Shown here: positions 8,806-18,488 of the stretch, in pieces
How positions within the stretch are numbered: position 1 is the first letter of the stretch
Layout: the number at the start of each line of letters is the position of its first letter
Source: Fidelibacterota bacterium
GTDB taxonomy: Bacteria > Fidelibacterota > UBA8477 > JABMPR01
Assembly (NCBI GenBank): GCA_018673925.1
Contig: JABHBL010000022.1
Coordinates: 186,001-250,000 of the forward strand
Direction: 5' to 3'
Length of the DNA stretch: 64,000 bases
Notes under the pieces: model-generated
What the model saw: the letters and a program-made list of their open reading frames with translations, nothing else
Databases searched by the model: none
Told to the model about the DNA's origin: nothing
Made by a program: the position numbers and the translations under genes

Positions 8806-9708
8806 CTAAGATGTGGGTATAGGATCAGGCAGTAATTCTGCTATTTCCTTCTTAAAGCGGTTTAATCCAGACTTGGAATATTCAAAAATCTTATTATTGC
8901 CACTTACCTGCACCAGAAGCAAAGCTCCATTTGCATCTTTCAGGTGAAAAGTCAGTTCAAGTCCGGACCCGTCTTCGAATCCTACGCTTAGCATTTGATA
9001 AAAGGTATTATCTACACCGATTTCATCAGCAAAATTGCTAGCCTTTAAGTTTTCAAGGGGTCTCAGCATGTTTACTACCTTCTCGAAGTCCACTTGTACC
9101 TCATCGTATGACCAGACTGGTCCTTCGCGATTAAGGCTATAATTCAATTCACCGCTGAATGTAATCTGGTTCACGTGATTAACATCGAATTGAGTAATAG
9201 TACGATCCCAGAAATCCTTTACAGTTTTATTTTTGTACTGAATCAGATTACTTTTAACAGCATATACTTCATTCTCACCATCAGCTCTCACAAAGGTTTC
9301 CTGATAGTTTGCACCCTGTTTGCCAATAATCAGATGCAGCAGGTCTTTTCCATCACCGTTGCTAGCCAGGAACTGACTTTCCTGATCAGTCACTTCATAT
9401 TTACTGTGCTTCTCAGGATTCATAGTAACCATGCGGTCAATGCTTAAATCTGAGAATTGATCCATAAGTTGTTTCATTCGAACCGTATCAACCGGATAAT
9501 CGTCAAGACTCCAACCTGATTCATTTTTAATGAACTCGATGGAGGATCCAGCACTTGTGAGACTGATGTCTGTAATCTCTATTTTATCAATTTTGAACTG
9601 ATCCACATCGATACTTTTGGTATCCACCGAACCTGTTTGAGTTAAATAGTAGAGTAGAGCCAAAACGCCTAGAATTCCGGCAGCCAGGATGGTTTGTTTA
9701 TTTTTCAT
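8806..9708 (-). CDS. DUF4340 domain-containing protein
   Basis: A 300-residue protein with a single N-terminal membrane anchor (residues 7-23, ILAAGILGVLALLYYLT) and a large periplasmic part. Sections such as IEFIKNESGWSLDDYPVDTVRMKQLMDQFSDLSIDRMVT and LIIGKQGANYQETFVRADGENEVYAV belong to the repeated beta modules of DUF4340. DUF4340 proteins typically sit beside GldG-type ABC components, as here, and are thought to be part of that complex; the role is unknown. The gene overlaps the gldG-like gene by ATGA and is the last of the operon, just ahead of the shared terminator. Confidence 0.88.
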   Translation of the reverse strand: MKNKQTILAAGILGVLALLYYLTQTGSVDTKSIDVDQFKIDKIEITDISLTSAGSSIEFIKNESGWSLDDYPVDTVRMKQLMDQFSDLSIDRMVTMNPEKHSKYEVTDQESQFLASNGDGKDLLHLIIGKQGANYQETFVRADGENEVYAVKSNLIQYKNKTVKDFWDRTITQFDVNHVNQITFSGELNYSLNREGPVWSYDEVQVDFEKVVNMLRPLENLKASNFADEIGVDNTFYQMLSVGFEDGSGLELTFHLKDANGALLLVQVSGNNKIFEYSKSGLNRFKKEIAELLPDPIPTS

Positions 9709-11291
9709 GATCCAACTCCTGCAAGAATCTTTGCTTTGTTACGGATATACCATCTGATAACGCCAAACAAAACAATCAGAAAGGGTGCGAGTAGAACATT
9801 TATCCATTTCAATGCTTGGCGTTTGCCTCCAGACATTTCTTCTAGTTGTGAAGGTTGAACATTCTTTGATCTAATTGAGATCAGGCCATTCCTATCATGT
9901 AGCCAGTCAACCGTATTAAGCAAAAATGTCAAACTAGCAGGCACCATAAACTGTTGTGAAGTGAAGGTGGCATTACCTAAGGTCACCATCACAGTAGAAG
10001 TAATAGACTGGCCCAAATGCATCTCTGGAAAACTGATGGAGTCTGGTCTGGTGCTGCCAAACCATGATGTATGTTCACCCTCCAAAATAGCAGAGACAAC
10101 CTTGGGTCCTTCGCGATACATGTAGTCCGGAACTTGCTGACCTGCAGATATGTTGATAGTTCTCGTACGTTGATCCGGCATGGCAAAACCTGTCATCTCT
10201 GAAGTATGCATGAGGGGTGTGAATGATATCCTTGAGCTATCCCCCACATGTGAAACCTCATTTACAAAGAAAAATCCCAGCTCATTCAAACGATTAACAA
10301 TGGGGTTGTCTTCATTCAGATTTGAAATTCGCGGTGCAAAGGGATAGTCCATTGCCACGGGAATCTGCAGGAACCCAAGATTTTGCATGGCTTGAACCTG
10401 GTAATTAGTCTTATCTAGCAGAATTTGATTGCCATATTTCACACCGAAATGCTCAAGAAAGAAGAAAATGTTGCTGCTATTTTCCTGAACGGGCATGTAT
10501 TGGTTTTGCATCTCAATTATTTTCCTATTGAGAAACACACCAAGTCTACCACCCCTCAGTATGAACTGATCCAGCTTGTAAAGGTCCAGATCATTAAATT
10601 CTGTTGTGGCTCCAGCAAGGATGACTGTATTGATATCCTGTGGGACCTGATCCTCAGAACTCAAATTGATTTCAACCAATTCATAATTCTTTTGAATCTC
10701 GCCTGTAGCTCTAGCTACACCTTCTTCACCAAGAGACTGCTCACCATGACCTGTTAACCAGCCTATTTTTGGCAAACTGCCAAGACTCAGCTTTTTGATG
10801 GCTCCAGTCATATCATACTCGAGCTGTTCAATTTGTTGAGCAAAGGGTATGACTTCCTTCTGGTCACCATACAGGAAGACGATCCCAAGATAAATTCGCT
10901 GAACTTTGATCTCATCACTTTCTGTGATGTTGGCCTGCACAGGTTGAACCCCATATGACATGGCTTCCTGCTCAAGTTCCTGATTCTCACCAGAAATTGG
11001 TATGAATTCATACTCCAACGATGAGCCAGCATAAGCCCTGTATTCATTTAACATGTCAAGGACATACTGTTTTACTGAAATTAATTGCCGTGGAAAATTC
11101 TCAGAATAGTAGACTTTCACAGCAATGGGTTCATCGATATCTGCCAGAATATCGCGTGTTACATCACTAATTGAATAGCGCTGATTCTCGGTCAAATCAA
11201 TGCGAACAAAAAATTGCTGGGCAAAAAGATTGAGCACAAAGATGACACCAACAATAATAAGGGTAAAGGACCAGGTATTATTTGAATTCAT
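9705..11291 (-). CDS. GldG-like ABC transporter auxiliary protein
   Basis: A 528-residue protein of the GldG/ABC-type uncharacterised transport family. It has one N-terminal membrane helix (TLIIVGVIFVLNLFAQQFF, about 10-28), a large extracytoplasmic region and a C-terminal helix (INVLLAPFLIVLFGVIRWYI, about 495-515). Markers: RIDLTENQRYSISDVTRDIL, the family's N-terminal signature, then VYYSENFPRQL and GWLTGHGEQSL. In Flavobacterium, GldA, GldF and GldG form an ABC complex needed for gliding; here no other gliding genes are nearby, so gliding should not be assumed. It follows the permease by 13 bases and overlaps the DUF4340 gene. Confidence 0.88.
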   Translation of the reverse strand: MNSNNTWSFTLIIVGVIFVLNLFAQQFFVRIDLTENQRYSISDVTRDILADIDEPIAVKVYYSENFPRQLISVKQYVLDMLNEYRAYAGSSLEYEFIPISGENQELEQEAMSYGVQPVQANITESDEIKVQRIYLGIVFLYGDQKEVIPFAQQIEQLEYDMTGAIKKLSLGSLPKIGWLTGHGEQSLGEEGVARATGEIQKNYELVEINLSSEDQVPQDINTVILAGATTEFNDLDLYKLDQFILRGGRLGVFLNRKIIEMQNQYMPVQENSSNIFFFLEHFGVKYGNQILLDKTNYQVQAMQNLGFLQIPVAMDYPFAPRISNLNEDNPIVNRLNELGFFFVNEVSHVGDSSRISFTPLMHTSEMTGFAMPDQRTRTINISAGQQVPDYMYREGPKVVSAILEGEHTSWFGSTRPDSISFPEMHLGQSITSTVMVTLGNATFTSQQFMVPASLTFLLNTVDWLHDRNGLISIRSKNVQPSQLEEMSGGKRQALKWINVLLAPFLIVLFGVIRWYIRNKAKILAGVGS

Positions 11292-11304
11292 GTTCTGCTC
11301 CTCC

Positions 11305-12024
11305 CTATTTATTCTTACGACTTGCTAGAGCCGTACTGCTTACGAGCAGGGATACAAAAATAAGTGAAATGAAATAGAGCAGATCCCGGGAGTCAAGAAC
11401 ACCACGGAAAAAGTTCTGATAATGAAAGCGAATACTCAGATTCTCAAAGAGTGTTGCGATGAGACCTGATCCATTGGCCATTCCATTCATCAGGAAAAAC
11501 ACAGCAATAATGACAATCCCCATGATATATGCAACGATCTGGTTGCGGGTAAAGCTACTTGCCGCAAGTCCCATGGCCAGGTAAGTAGCACCCAGAAAGA
11601 AAAACCCGATATAGCTACTAATAACAATTCCAGAATCAAGATCACCAACAAATGAGATAGATATTGGTGCAATCAATGTTCCACCAAGAATAATGGCAAA
11701 AATTACCAGAGTAGATAGATACTTCCCCAGAATGATCTGCATATCTGTGATAGGCATGGTTACCAATAACTCAAGCGTATCCTGATGCTTTTCCTCGGAA
11801 ATCAATCTCATGGACACAGCTGGTGCAATAAAAAGCAAGACAATAGCTCCATAATCAAATATTCCGCGGATATCAGCAATATTAATGGCAAAAAATGGAT
11901 AATCTCCATAGTCAAAGAAGAGCCAGTTGGTGATAACCAGGAATGAGGATATAACAATGAAGGCTATGGGTGAATTGAAATAAGTCTTCATCTCTTTTCT
12001 ATAGATGGCTAGAATTTCAGACAT
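11305..12024 (-). CDS. GldF-like ABC-2 transporter permease
   Basis: A 239-residue membrane protein with six hydrophobic segments. The family start IYRKEMKTYFNSPIAFIVISSFLV and the cytoplasmic motif MRLISEEKHQDTLELLVTMPI are typical of GldF/NosY-type ABC-2 permeases. It should pair with the ATPase encoded 11 bases upstream and with the GldG-like protein downstream to form an inner-membrane ABC complex of unknown substrate. Confidence 0.9.
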   Translation of the reverse strand: MSEILAIYRKEMKTYFNSPIAFIVISSFLVITNWLFFDYGDYPFFAINIADIRGIFDYGAIVLLFIAPAVSMRLISEEKHQDTLELLVTMPITDMQIILGKYLSTLVIFAIILGGTLIAPISISFVGDLDSGIVISSYIGFFFLGATYLAMGLAASSFTRNQIVAYIMGIVIIAVFFLMNGMANGSGLIATLFENLSIRFHYQNFFRGVLDSRDLLYFISLIFVSLLVSSTALASRKNK

Positions 12025-12035
12025 GAACAGGTTCC

Positions 12036-12965
12036 TTAATTAGTCAATTTTCTAAATACATCTTCAAGAGTGAATGAAGATGGAGATGATTCAAGTATTT
12101 TCCATTGGTTGGTCACGGCAAGATCAAATAGTTGTTCTCGAAGATCAGTTCCAGCATCAACCTTTAAAGCGGCCTCAATATCACCATTCTTTTGAATTTT
12201 GATATCGTCGAGGTGAATCTGCTCAATACCGCTAAGCACTTCAATGAATTTTGATTTATCTGCATTGCGGAGAACCATATCAAGATGTATTTGCCCTGCA
12301 ATGCTGGCTTTGAGCTCCTCAGCGGTACCCTGAGCAGCAATCTTGCCTTGATCTATGATCAGTACCCGATCACTGGTTGCCTGAACCTCCTGCATGATAT
12401 GTGTGGAGAAAATAACTGTTTTACTTTCGCCAAGTTCACGGATGAGGTTTCTTATCTCAATAATTTGATTGGGATCCAATCCAGTAGTGGGTTCATCAAG
12501 CACCAATATTTCAGGATCATGAATGATGGCCTGTGCAAATCCAACCCTCTGGCGATATCCCTTGGACAATTCATGAATATCTTTGTGTATGACTTTGGAA
12601 AGTCCTGTTACAGAGATTATACGATCCATAGCTCTGGTTCGTTCTGTACCCTTCACTTTGCGGACATCGGCCACAAAGTTTAAATAGTCTCGAACACCCA
12701 TTTCTTCATAAAGAGGTGTGGACTCAGGCAAGTAACCAATTTTCTTTCTAACTCCCATGGATTCGGTAATCACATCCAGTCCATCAACGGTTATTGTTCC
12801 ACCCGTTGGCGGCATATAGCAAGTGATCATTTTCATCATTGTGGTCTTCCCAGCACCATTTGGACCAAGAAACCCAAGGATTTCCCCTTGTTCCACAGTG
12901 AAGGATACGTCTTTTACTGCTTCAAATGCTCCATAAGATTTGGTAACATTTTGTACATCTATCAC
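12036..12965 (-). CDS. GldA-like ABC transporter ATP-binding protein
   Basis: A 309-residue ABC ATPase. Walker [10 protein letters not shown] (about 35-43), Q-loop in [11 protein letters not shown], signature ELSKGYRQR, Walker [14 protein letters not shown] and the switch His in STHIM are all intact. A C-terminal extension of about 90 residues ([12 protein letters not shown] onward) is usual in GldA/DrrA-type ATPases. The start is GTG, overlapping the stop of the BatD/DUF4381-like gene (GTGA). It energises the GldF/GldG-like partners downstream. Confidence 0.92.
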   Translation of the reverse strand: MIDVQNVTKSYGAFEAVKDVSFTVEQGEILGFLGPNGAGKTTMMKMITCYMPPTGGTITVDGLDVITESMGVRKKIGYLPESTPLYEEMGVRDYLNFVADVRKVKGTERTRAMDRIISVTGLSKVIHKDIHELSKGYRQRVGFAQAIIHDPEILVLDEPTTGLDPNQIIEIRNLIRELGESKTVIFSTHIMQEVQATSDRVLIIDQGKIAAQGTAEELKASIAGQIHLDMVLRNADKSKFIEVLSGIEQIHLDDIKIQKNGDIEAALKVDAGTDLREQLFDLAVTNQWKILESSPSSFTLEDVFRKLTN

Positions 12966-13870
12966 GTGTTATCTCCTTGATTCGATTGAATCTTTGTTCG
13001 TTTCACAATTTCAATAGCAAGATTTAATGCTTTGCCAGATTCAAGTTCATCACTCCCGGCTTTGGCAAATTTGATAATATCTGCTTTTTCTAACAACTCT
13101 TGCGTTTCATTAATCAATTCTGTATCAAACTCAACCATGGAATTCATGGTGATAAGAAATTCTGAAGTGGTTTGATCGAGAGCATCCACCAGGAACCGAT
13201 TCTCGTAATACTCTTTTAAAATATGTGTTAAATCAGAATAGAAATCTTTGAACTGCTCAAATCTTACATATTTGGAACGTTTCAAGGATTCAAATGCCCT
13301 GAGCGCTATGATGTGCGCTTCTTCAGGAGGAACAATAATCTTGAGCGGTTTGGATTGAACTTTTAAAGTATTTCGGCGTCTGAAGAGATGAAAAATCAGG
13401 TATACTACAGCGAGTACGAGAACTAGTATCAATCCATATACTAGATTTATAGGCGTGCGTATAGCATGTATACCTTTAATGTCCCTGAACGTCGTATCCG
13501 CTGGTGTTAATATTGAAGCGATTTCAAGATCTGGACCACGGAGGAACAGACTATCAAGGCCATTTGAATCTTCCAGGTAAACGATGGATGAGGGAAAAAC
13601 ATAAATTCCCACTGAATCATAAATCGCTGTATTAAACTGCAGACTAGATCCGCCTTCAATGTTGACCAGTTCCCTGTCTAGAACCTCTATACCAGTTCCC
13701 TCTAAATCTATTTCACTGAATGTTAATTGAGCTCCTGGAGGATGCTGGATATCCCAACCGAAGGATAATATTTCTCCCAAGGAACCCTTTAAGCTATCCC
13801 CCTGAAATTGAGCCTCAAATCCAATCAGACTTGTCAAGCTCATCATAAATAAGATTGCCTGGTATCTCAT
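12962..13870 (-). CDS. BatD/DUF4381-like membrane protein
   Basis: A 302-residue protein with a signal peptide (MRYQAILFMMSLTSLIGFEA), a beta-rich extracytoplasmic region (about 20-135), one transmembrane helix (about 141-163, NLVYGLILVLVLAVVYLIFHLF) followed by RRR, and a helical cytoplasmic tail. The tail (AHIIALRAFESLKRSKY, FYSDLTHILKEYYENRF, TSEFLITM) resembles the region after the membrane helix in DUF4381/BatD proteins that accompany MoxR and DUF58. The family assignment is by context and pattern, not alignment. It overlaps both neighbours by four bases (ATGA upstream, GTGA downstream). Confidence 0.75.
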   Translation of the reverse strand: MRYQAILFMMSLTSLIGFEAQFQGDSLKGSLGEILSFGWDIQHPPGAQLTFSEIDLEGTGIEVLDRELVNIEGGSSLQFNTAIYDSVGIYVFPSSIVYLEDSNGLDSLFLRGPDLEIASILTPADTTFRDIKGIHAIRTPINLVYGLILVLVLAVVYLIFHLFRRRNTLKVQSKPLKIIVPPEEAHIIALRAFESLKRSKYVRFEQFKDFYSDLTHILKEYYENRFLVDALDQTTSEFLITMNSMVEFDTELINETQELLEKADIIKFAKAGSDELESGKALNLAIEIVKRTKIQSNQGDNT

Positions 13871-14745
13871 CGTCTTCTTGATGCTCGTTTTCTAAAAAAG
13901 CTTATAAGTGAATCAACATAAGGAATATCAGTCCGTATGGGTAAATAGTCCAACCCACTTGATTTGAAAAATGCCTGCAATTTGGCTATGCGTTCCTTTG
14001 ACTTGACTTCATATGTTTTTCTGAGGGATGATTTACCAGTATTTATGAGAGAGGTCTCCCCTGTTTCACCGTCATGTATCTGGATCAAACCCAAATTGGG
14101 TAATTCTATTTCCCATGGATCCTGTAGGTGAAATGAAAGCATATCGTGTTTGCGACTGGCCTGTTTGATGCTTTTTTCGTAATCTTTATCAAGAAAATCA
14201 GATATCATGAAGGTCACTGCGCGTTTTCTGATGACTCTGCTCATGAATTCAAGGGCGGTATTTATGCTGGTACCTTGATTTTCAGGCTCATGATCTAGTA
14301 CCTCCCTAATAACCCGGAGTACATGTGAACGACCCTTCCGTGGAGGTATATATTTCTCCACACGATCAGTGAAGATGATCAATCCAACTTTATCATTATT
14401 TTTTACTGCAGAAAAGGCCAAAACAGCAGATAATTCTGCAGCCAGAGTTCTTTTCATCTGTACTCGGGTTCCAAAAGCACCTGAAGCAGAGGCGTCAACC
14501 AGGATCATAACAGTCAGTTCGCGCTCTTCTTCAAATAATTTGACAAAAGGAACGCCCGTTCTGGCTGAAACATTCCAATCAATAGTACGGATATCGTCGC
14601 CAGGTGTGTATTCACGCACTTCAGCGAATTCCATACCACGACCCTTAAACACAGAATGGTATTCACCACCAAACACTTCATTTACAAGGTGTCGTGTGCT
14701 TAGTTCAATTTTCTTTACTTTTTTTAATAAATCGCGATTTAACAA
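13867..14745 (-). CDS. DUF58 domain-containing protein (vWA-like)
   Basis: A 292-residue cytoplasmic protein of the DUF58 family. The signature GDDIRTIDWNVSARTG lies at about 49-64, followed by a von Willebrand A-like core with a metal-site DASAS motif (LVDASASGAFG), FTDRVEKYIPPRKGR and the late ISDF. The start is TTG (AAGGA about 11 bases upstream), and the product then begins LNRDLLKKVKKIELSTRHLV, as DUF58 proteins usually do. DUF58 proteins act with MoxR ATPases, proposed as chaperone-like or metal-insertion systems; the MoxR gene is directly upstream. Confidence 0.9.
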   Translation of the reverse strand: MLNRDLLKKVKKIELSTRHLVNEVFGGEYHSVFKGRGMEFAEVREYTPGDDIRTIDWNVSARTGVPFVKLFEEERELTVMILVDASASGAFGTRVQMKRTLAAELSAVLAFSAVKNNDKVGLIIFTDRVEKYIPPRKGRSHVLRVIREVLDHEPENQGTSINTALEFMSRVIRKRAVTFMISDFLDKDYEKSIKQASRKHDMLSFHLQDPWEIELPNLGLIQIHDGETGETSLINTGKSSLRKTYEVKSKERIAKLQAFFKSSGLDYLPIRTDIPYVDSLISFFRKRASRRR

Positions 14746-14811
14746 AAGCCATTATTCCTTGCGAAATAATCAATTAATAGGTCGTTATTTTCTCTTAAAC
14801 TAATAATTGGA

Positions 14812-15804
14812 TCAGGGTACTTCAGTGACTTCAAATATCCTTTGAACGATATCCTCACTGGTTACCTCTTCAGCTTCAGCCTCATATGAGACTAAAACTC
14901 TATGACGTAATACATCCATACCAATGGCTCGGATATCATCAGGTGTGACATATCCGCGTTGATTAATAAAGGCGTTGGCTTTCGCAGCGAGAGCCAGATT
15001 AATGGAGGCTCTGGGCGATGCACCATATTCTATGAGAGCTTCCAAATCGACCAGTCCAGACTTTGCTGGATCACGGGTTGTTGTAACCAGCGAAACGATG
15101 TATTTGAATATCTTATCATCAATATATATCTCATCAACCACATTTCTGGCTTCGAGAATATCCGCCTTTTTGATCACTGGTTTGATATCAAACTTAGGTT
15201 CCGGATGGGCCATTCGTTTGATTATTTCAAATTCTTCATCATCTGTTGGATAATCAACCTTTAGCTTCAACATAAAACGATCAACCTGAGCTTCAGGTAA
15301 AGGATAAGTTCCTTCTTGCTCAATGGGGTTCTGTGTGGCCAATACCAGGAAAGGTTCTTCAAGTTTGTAGGTAGAATCACCAATGGTGATCTGTTTTTCC
15401 TGCATGGATTCGAGCAGGGCAGCTTGAACCTTTGCTGGCGACCTGTTAATTTCATCAGCCAGAATGATGTTGCCAAAAAGTGGTCCCTTTTTGACATTAA
15501 ATTCACCATTCTTTTGGTTGTAGATCAAGGTCCCCAGGAGATCAGCCGGCAAGAGGTCCGGTGTAAACTGGATACGATTAAAACTTGTATCAATGAGTTG
15601 GGCAAGCGTCTTAATGGTAAGCGTTTTTGCTAAACCCGGAACACCTTCTAACAAAATGTGACCATTAGATAGTAGTCCGATGAGAATGCGTCGGATCATT
15701 CCCTGCTGACCTACCACCACTTTTGCAGCTTCAGCCTCAAGGGTTTTTAGGAATAGACTTTTTTCCTTAATTTTTTCATTAAGCTGTGTAAGATCAAATG
15801 TCAT
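14812..15804 (-). CDS. MoxR family AAA ATPase
   Basis: A 330-residue MoxR-type AAA+ protein. Walker A GVPGLAKT (about 54-61), Walker B ILADEINR with the following SPAKVQAALLESMQE helix, sensor 1 LATQNPIEQEGTYPLPEAQ and the arginine-finger region DRF are present, and the C-terminal lid contains GASPRASINLALAAKA. MoxR ATPases act as chaperones for maturation of partner proteins, typically with DUF58 and vWA proteins. It is the second gene of the operon, 18 bases after the TPR lipoprotein and 66 bases before the DUF58 gene. Confidence 0.95.
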   Translation of the reverse strand: MTFDLTQLNEKIKEKSLFLKTLEAEAAKVVVGQQGMIRRILIGLLSNGHILLEGVPGLAKTLTIKTLAQLIDTSFNRIQFTPDLLPADLLGTLIYNQKNGEFNVKKGPLFGNIILADEINRSPAKVQAALLESMQEKQITIGDSTYKLEEPFLVLATQNPIEQEGTYPLPEAQVDRFMLKLKVDYPTDDEEFEIIKRMAHPEPKFDIKPVIKKADILEARNVVDEIYIDDKIFKYIVSLVTTTRDPAKSGLVDLEALIEYGASPRASINLALAAKANAFINQRGYVTPDDIRAIGMDVLRHRVLVSYEAEAEEVTSEDIVQRIFEVTEVP

Positions 15805-15822
15805 ACTTGAAAATCCTGTGAA

Positions 15823-16533
15823 TTATGATGTCTTGCTGAGTAGATGTTGAAGCTCAGGTATTTCTTCCAGCGATTTGCCGAGATACTTTAACTCGAATTC
15901 GACTGATGGAGCCATTTCATGATTCGGGTATGCTTCAATAAATTTTGAGTAATACTTGGTAGCAGGTTCGTTTTCCCCGAGCTCATTGGCATAGATATAG
16001 CCGATAGAGAATAAGGCTTTTGGTGCTTGTTCTGAATCAGGATATTGATCCACAATTTCACCATAAACTTCAATGGCTTTTTTAAGATTGAGTACATTCT
16101 TGTGATATACTTCTGCAAATTCGTATTTGACCATGACTGCATCAGATTCATCAGAATATTTTTCAAGCCAGAGTAAGTACATTTTTACAGCGGATTCGTT
16201 AGCCTGAACCGCTAATGCTTGTTTTGCAAGATCTCGTAAGTCCCCGGATGAATAATCATTGATGTCAGCTAGAGTGGCCATATAGAATGCATCTGCTCTA
16301 ACAAGATCATTTAAGTGTTTCGCTGATAAATTTCCCGCTTCAATATTGGCAGCAATCCTTTGATCAGCAGTTTCAGCTATATTTATAGCATTTTGAAAGG
16401 ATTCAAGAGAAGCTTCATAGTCTTTTGAATCTTGTAATTCACTACCTTGTGCAAGATATTCATCATACGATTTTCCACATGAGATGACAAGCATGCTCAA
16501 AATGATAATTCCCAGAATAACTAATTTTTTCAT
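15823..16533 (-). CDS. tetratricopeptide-repeat lipoprotein
   Basis: A 236-residue lipoprotein. I start at the ATG whose CAT is at 16531-16533 because it has GAGGA 8 bases upstream and gives a clear lipoprotein signal (LGIIILSMLVISCGKS, Cys about 17); the longer frame from 16587 adds 18 polar residues. The mature part has TPR-like helices: AQGSELQDSKDYEASLESF, VKYEFAEVYHKNVLNLKKAIEVYGEIVDQYP and ALFSIGYIYANEL, resembling BamD/YbgF-type repeats. It is the first gene of the MoxR-DUF58-Gld operon and may serve as a periplasmic scaffold. Confidence 0.82.
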   Translation of the reverse strand: MKKLVILGIIILSMLVISCGKSYDEYLAQGSELQDSKDYEASLESFQNAINIAETADQRIAANIEAGNLSAKHLNDLVRADAFYMATLADINDYSSGDLRDLAKQALAVQANESAVKMYLLWLEKYSDESDAVMVKYEFAEVYHKNVLNLKKAIEVYGEIVDQYPDSEQAPKALFSIGYIYANELGENEPATKYYSKFIEAYPNHEMAPSVEFELKYLGKSLEEIPELQHLLSKTS

Positions 16534-16658
16534 TGATTCATTTCCTCTTGTTTCTTCTTCCCTTTGAACCGATTTATTTGCTAACATTAAAACTTAAAAT
16601 TAATTCACGGCATCTTCTACGTATCATAAGAAACCATGTTCCCTGCATTATAATTTTT

Positions 16659-18488
16659 TTAAAAGGCGTATGCTATTGCAATGTGCGCTTGGCCCGGTTT
16701 ATTCGCATGTTCAGCCCCCAGGGGTATTCCGTAATCTATTCGTGCTGGTCCTATAGGTGTATCAATCGTAATTCCACCTCCCACTGCCATTTCTACGTCA
16801 GACATAGTTGCATCATCAATTTCTGACCAAAGGTTTCCAATATCCAGGAAAAGACTTCCTCCCACTATGTCATATATCGGGAAACGCAATTCGAAATTTG
16901 TATAGAGTCTGAGATTACCACCCAGTGGCGCACCGTCGTCTGTTGGTCCAACCATCCGTTGTTCAAAGCCCCTAATACTAGAATTACCTCCAAGAAAAAA
17001 TCTTTTTACGTATGGAATTGCAATTTCTGGATCACGTTGAAAAGCGACTGCAACATTCAGGTTATGAGCAAGGACCACGTCACCAAACAGGTTCCAAAAT
17101 GAGCTAAATGAAGACTGCACCTGGCTATAGTTATTTTCTCCGCCTAAAAAGTACCCAACCATTTCCGGTTCGATTACAAATTTATATCCATGATGGGGAT
17201 AGAAATAGTTGTCACGTCTGTCCCAGGTGAACTTAAAACCGATTTTCCGAGCTTCCTGGTATAAATCTTCTTCTTCCGTAGGGGCACCAGTACTTTTTGA
17301 TTGACTCCATTCTGCTAGTGATCGGATTTTTATCCTTCTAAACCACCGATATGTCATGACGGCCCGCAAACCATAGGCCAAATTGTTGAAATATTCATCC
17401 TCATCGTCAACATAATCCACATACCAGAAAAACGGATTAATGGTAAGGGGAATTCTATATTTGGATAGCCAGGGCTCCACATAAAAGAAATCAAAATTAA
17501 ACCGCTGGGGAATAAATATTGAAGGATATATCGAGCTGATTTTCGTTTCAATTCGAACCCTTTTACTCTTCTCAAATAAATTATTGTGATACCAGCTTCC
17601 TGAAAGACCAACACTCAGTTCAGGATCGAGGTTATTGGACCCTTCAGGCCTTCCCTGTCTAACACCCATGCTCATATCGAAGGCGCGGAACTTTGCTGCA
17701 ATCACTTCAACATCTATATCAATCGTAGCTGAATCCAGATTAACATTTCCCATAGATATATTCACACTATTAAACAGGCTAGTTTCATAGAGACGTCGTT
17801 TTGACTCCTCAATATCCGCAAGATTAAAAACTTCACCAGGATCTACAATCAGTTCTCGTGCGATAATACGCTCTGGGACTTGTTCGACTTCCTGGATATT
17901 GATATCCCCGATATTGAGCTTTGGTCCCTCTCTCACCTTGATGTAAAGGCTTACCGAGTCCGCTACGACAACACTATCCTTGATATTAATTAGTGGATAT
18001 CCATTGTTCTGGTAATGCGTGAGCATTTCTATGAGGTTTTCCCGAATCTTAAAAGTATTAAAGGTGGAACCAGCCTGAAATTCAATGATCTCAAGATAGT
18101 CCTCCTCACTGAAAACACTGTTACCCGAGAGTGTCACATCTCTTAGATAGTACTGTTTCCCCTCTTCGACACTCAATACAATGATGATGGTTCCCTCACC
18201 GATGGAGAGAGAATCAGTGATCTGAGCATCCAAAAATCCATTGAGAACATAGTAATCTTCCAGTTTCTCTATTTCTCTCGCAAGATGATGCGGGTTGTAA
18301 AAACTTCCCTTACTCACCAACCTTTTTTCTTTGAGGTGGATTTGATTGAGGAGATCCTTACTGGTAAGGTTGCTATTCCCAATTATTTGAATATCTACAA
18401 TTTCTGGAGCTTCCTGGATGTTCTGAGGGAAGACATTCACCCCAAGTAGAAAAGTTAGTATCAGGAATCGAAGGGATAGCGATTTCAA
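16659..18488 (-). CDS. tamA: TamA/BamA-family outer membrane assembly protein
   Basis: A 609-residue Omp85 protein, close to TamA in length. It has a signal peptide (about 1-21), then about three POTRA domains: IVDIQIIGNSNLTSKDLL, YYLRDVTLSGNSVFSEEDYLEI and the INIQEVEQVPERIIARELIVDPGEVFN segment. The C-terminal half is a 16-strand-type barrel with the loop-6 motif SSIRGFEQR (the V/IRGF class) and the closing strand GQAHIAIAYAF ending in Phe. It overlaps the upstream tamB by ATGA. Together they should form the TamAB envelope translocation and lipid-transport module. Called TamA rather than BamA because of the partner and the small POTRA number. Confidence 0.85.
   Translation of the reverse strand: MKSLSLRFLILTFLLGVNVFPQNIQEAPEIVDIQIIGNSNLTSKDLLNQIHLKEKRLVSKGSFYNPHHLAREIEKLEDYYVLNGFLDAQITDSLSIGEGTIIIVLSVEEGKQYYLRDVTLSGNSVFSEEDYLEIIEFQAGSTFNTFKIRENLIEMLTHYQNNGYPLINIKDSVVVADSVSLYIKVREGPKLNIGDINIQEVEQVPERIIARELIVDPGEVFNLADIEESKRRLYETSLFNSVNISMGNVNLDSATIDIDVEVIAAKFRAFDMSMGVRQGRPEGSNNLDPELSVGLSGSWYHNNLFEKSKRVRIETKISSIYPSIFIPQRFNFDFFYVEPWLSKYRIPLTINPFFWYVDYVDDEDEYFNNLAYGLRAVMTYRWFRRIKIRSLAEWSQSKSTGAPTEEEDLYQEARKIGFKFTWDRRDNYFYPHHGYKFVIEPEMVGYFLGGENNYSQVQSSFSSFWNLFGDVVLAHNLNVAVAFQRDPEIAIPYVKRFFLGGNSSIRGFEQRMVGPTDDGAPLGGNLRLYTNFELRFPIYDIVGGSLFLDIGNLWSEIDDATMSDVEMAVGGGITIDTPIGPARIDYGIPLGAEHANKPGQAHIAIAYAF

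Noticed and set aside
9705-12965. Gliding motility locus
   Set aside because: Only GldA/F/G-like genes are present; no gldB, gldJ-N or sprA genes are nearby, and this ABC set is widespread in non-gliding bacteria.
14369-14803. 144-codon open frame on the plus strand
   Set aside because: Antisense to the DUF58 gene, no ribosome site, no recognisable protein.
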